Source: Microbacteriaceae bacterium (GTDB taxonomy: Bacteria; Actinomycetota; Actinomycetes; Actinomycetales; Microbacteriaceae). Taken from it: 5,832 nt of DNA. How positions within the stretch are numbered: the stretch's first letter is position 1; every line of letters begins with the position of its first letter. The DNA is taken from positions 1-5,832 of the forward strand of contig DMKW01000253.1 in assembly GCA_003454135.1 (NCBI GenBank), read 5' to 3'. A model generated the notes under the pieces. That model did no database searches. It had not been told where the DNA came from and saw only the letters and a list, made by a program, of their open reading frames with translations. A program made the translations under genes and the position numbers. Positions 5,068 through 5,832 of the stretch are shown here, piece after piece.

Positions 5068-5832
5068 GTGACGACGCAGCTCAGCGAGTGCCCCAAACTC
5101 ATGGAGTATGGCCCGTGCGGCGGGGTGAACTTCGACGGCAGTTGCGAGGTCTCGCCGCACGCGTGCGTGTTCATCGAGACGCCGACCGTGCGCTGGCACG
5201 GAGTCGCCTCGGAGACCTCCCCAGGCGTCGCGAATCCCCTGCCCGCCCCGACCGCATCCGAAGGTGCCGTGCGGATGCGCGAACTTTTCGCCACGCGACA
5301 GGTCGTCGTCGCCGACTTTCCCGCGCGGGCACTCGATGCGGCATCGATCGCCGAATGCGCTGCGGTGCTCGAGGGACGAGTGGATGCCGTGCTCGCGGGC
5401 GATGCGGGAACCGCGCGCGTGCAGTTCTCGCCCTCGTATCGCGCCCACCTCATCCAGTCGTCGGGCCTCGCCGTCTGGACCGGTTTCACCTGCCGCGACC
5501 GCAACCGGGTCGCGATGGAGGGCGAACTCGCCGGCCTCGCCCACGTCGGCGTCGCCGGGGTGCACTGCGTCACCGGGGACCACACCCTCACGGGGTCGCG
5601 ACCGGACGCCCAGCCCGTGTTCGACCTCGACTCCACCGAGGCCGCGTCGCTCGCGCGCACGAACGGTCATCTCGTCTCGGTCGGCGAATCGCCGGCCACG
5701 CCGCCCGCCGAGCGTCGGCCGTCGCGACTGCTCGAGAAGCAGCGCGCGGGGGCCGAGGTGTGCTTCGTCAACCACTGCGGGGGAGTCGAAGCGGTCGGCG
5801 GTTTCATCCGCGCATCGTGGGACCTCGGGGTG
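5068..5832 (+). CDS. Methylenetetrahydrofolate-reductase-like protein with N-terminal Cys motif domain (3' truncated)
   Basis: The first 255 codons are visible; the frame is open at the window edge. The GTG at 5068 has GGAGG (5058-5062) with a 5-nt spacer; an in-frame GTG at 5056 would bury that site. Residues 8-36 read CPKLMEYGPCGG...CEV...CVFIE, with Cys8, 17, 26 and 33. This is the motif of the 'MTHFR C-terminal' domain (PF12225, related to MetV), here at the N terminus. After a Pro/Ala-rich linker (about 50-65), residues from about 70 look like the MTHFR/MetF TIM barrel (PF02219). The marks are TCRDRNR at 141-147, TGDHTLTG at 169-176 and PVFDLDS at 183-189. Such proteins are expected to handle methylene- or methyl-tetrahydrofolate, and the Cys motif may bind a metal or Fe-S cluster. 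Whether it is a housekeeping MetF or belongs to a methyl-transfer pathway cannot be told here. It has its own upstream terminator and is probably unrelated to purine breakdown. Confidence 0.82.
   Translation, partial: MTTQLSECPKLMEYGPCGGVNFDGSCEVSPHACVFIETPTVRWHGVASETSPGVANPLPAPTASEGAVRMRELFATRQVVVADFPARALDAASIAECAAVLEGRVDAVLAGDAGTARVQFSPSYRAHLIQSSGLAVWTGFTCRDRNRVAMEGELAGLAHVGVAGVHCVTGDHTLTGSRPDAQPVFDLDSTEAASLARTNGHLVSVGESPATPPAERRPSRLLEKQRAGAEVCFVNHCGGVEAVGGFIRASWDLGV

Noticed and set aside
3981..5660. Very long open frame on the minus strand (559 codons) across the hydrolase and MTHFR-like genes
   Set aside because: It lies antisense to two genes with clear motifs. Its translation is low-complexity Arg/Ala/Val-rich with no family motif. 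Long antisense frames are usual at this GC content.
1..5832. Mobile elements, CRISPR arrays, tRNA/rRNA genes, riboswitches
   Set aside because: No transposase or integrase motif, terminal repeat, regular spaced repeat, tRNA-like fold or recognisable aptamer was found on either strand.

Overview
The window is GC-rich (about two thirds G+C by eye) and densely packed. It has GTG as well as ATG starts, good Shine-Dalgarno sites and third-position G/C bias. Protein sequences and base composition point to a high-GC actinobacterium. The recurring word CGGATGC/GCATCCG and the general look suggest Microbacteriaceae or a close relative, but that is an inference from memory and not a measured assignment.

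Left part (1-3889): a purine-ring degradation locus. The 3' end of a hydroxyisourate hydrolase gene (uraH, + strand) enters from the left and meets a five-gene minus-strand cluster tail to tail. In the order of transcription, right to left, the cluster is: allantoinase (allB, GTG start 3889), factor-independent urate oxidase (uricase, start 2493), guanine deaminase (guaD, start 1603, sharing ATGA with the uricase stop), a DUF488 protein (start 1073) and a small single-domain cupin (start 467). All gaps are 84 bp or shorter, so one transcript from a promoter near 3926-3931 is plausible. Together the enzymes cover guanine to xanthine, urate to 5-hydroxyisourate, 5-hydroxyisourate to OHCU, and allantoin to allantoate. 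Xanthine dehydrogenase, OHCU decarboxylase and the allantoate-degrading enzymes are not here and may lie outside. DUF488 and the cupin have no assigned role in this pathway.

Middle (3890-4127): a 238-bp divergent intergenic region. It carries candidate promoters for both directions and a strong 20-bp inverted repeat (4089-4108) that looks like a TetR-type operator, just upstream of the + strand gene.

Right part (4128-5832): an alpha/beta hydrolase of the cofactor-free haloperoxidase type (4128-4970), a GC-rich hairpin terminator (4989-5030), and the first 255 codons of a methylenetetrahydrofolate-reductase-like protein. That protein carries the small cysteine motif domain usually called 'MTHFR C-terminal' at its N terminus. 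It runs off the right edge.

I found no mobile element, CRISPR array, RNA gene or frameshift. No stretch over 300 bp lacks a gene. Most of the content is recognisable metabolism. The parts most worth a second look are the conserved-or-not linkage of DUF488 and cupin to purine catabolism, the operator-like palindrome, and the MetV-motif/MetF-like fusion.
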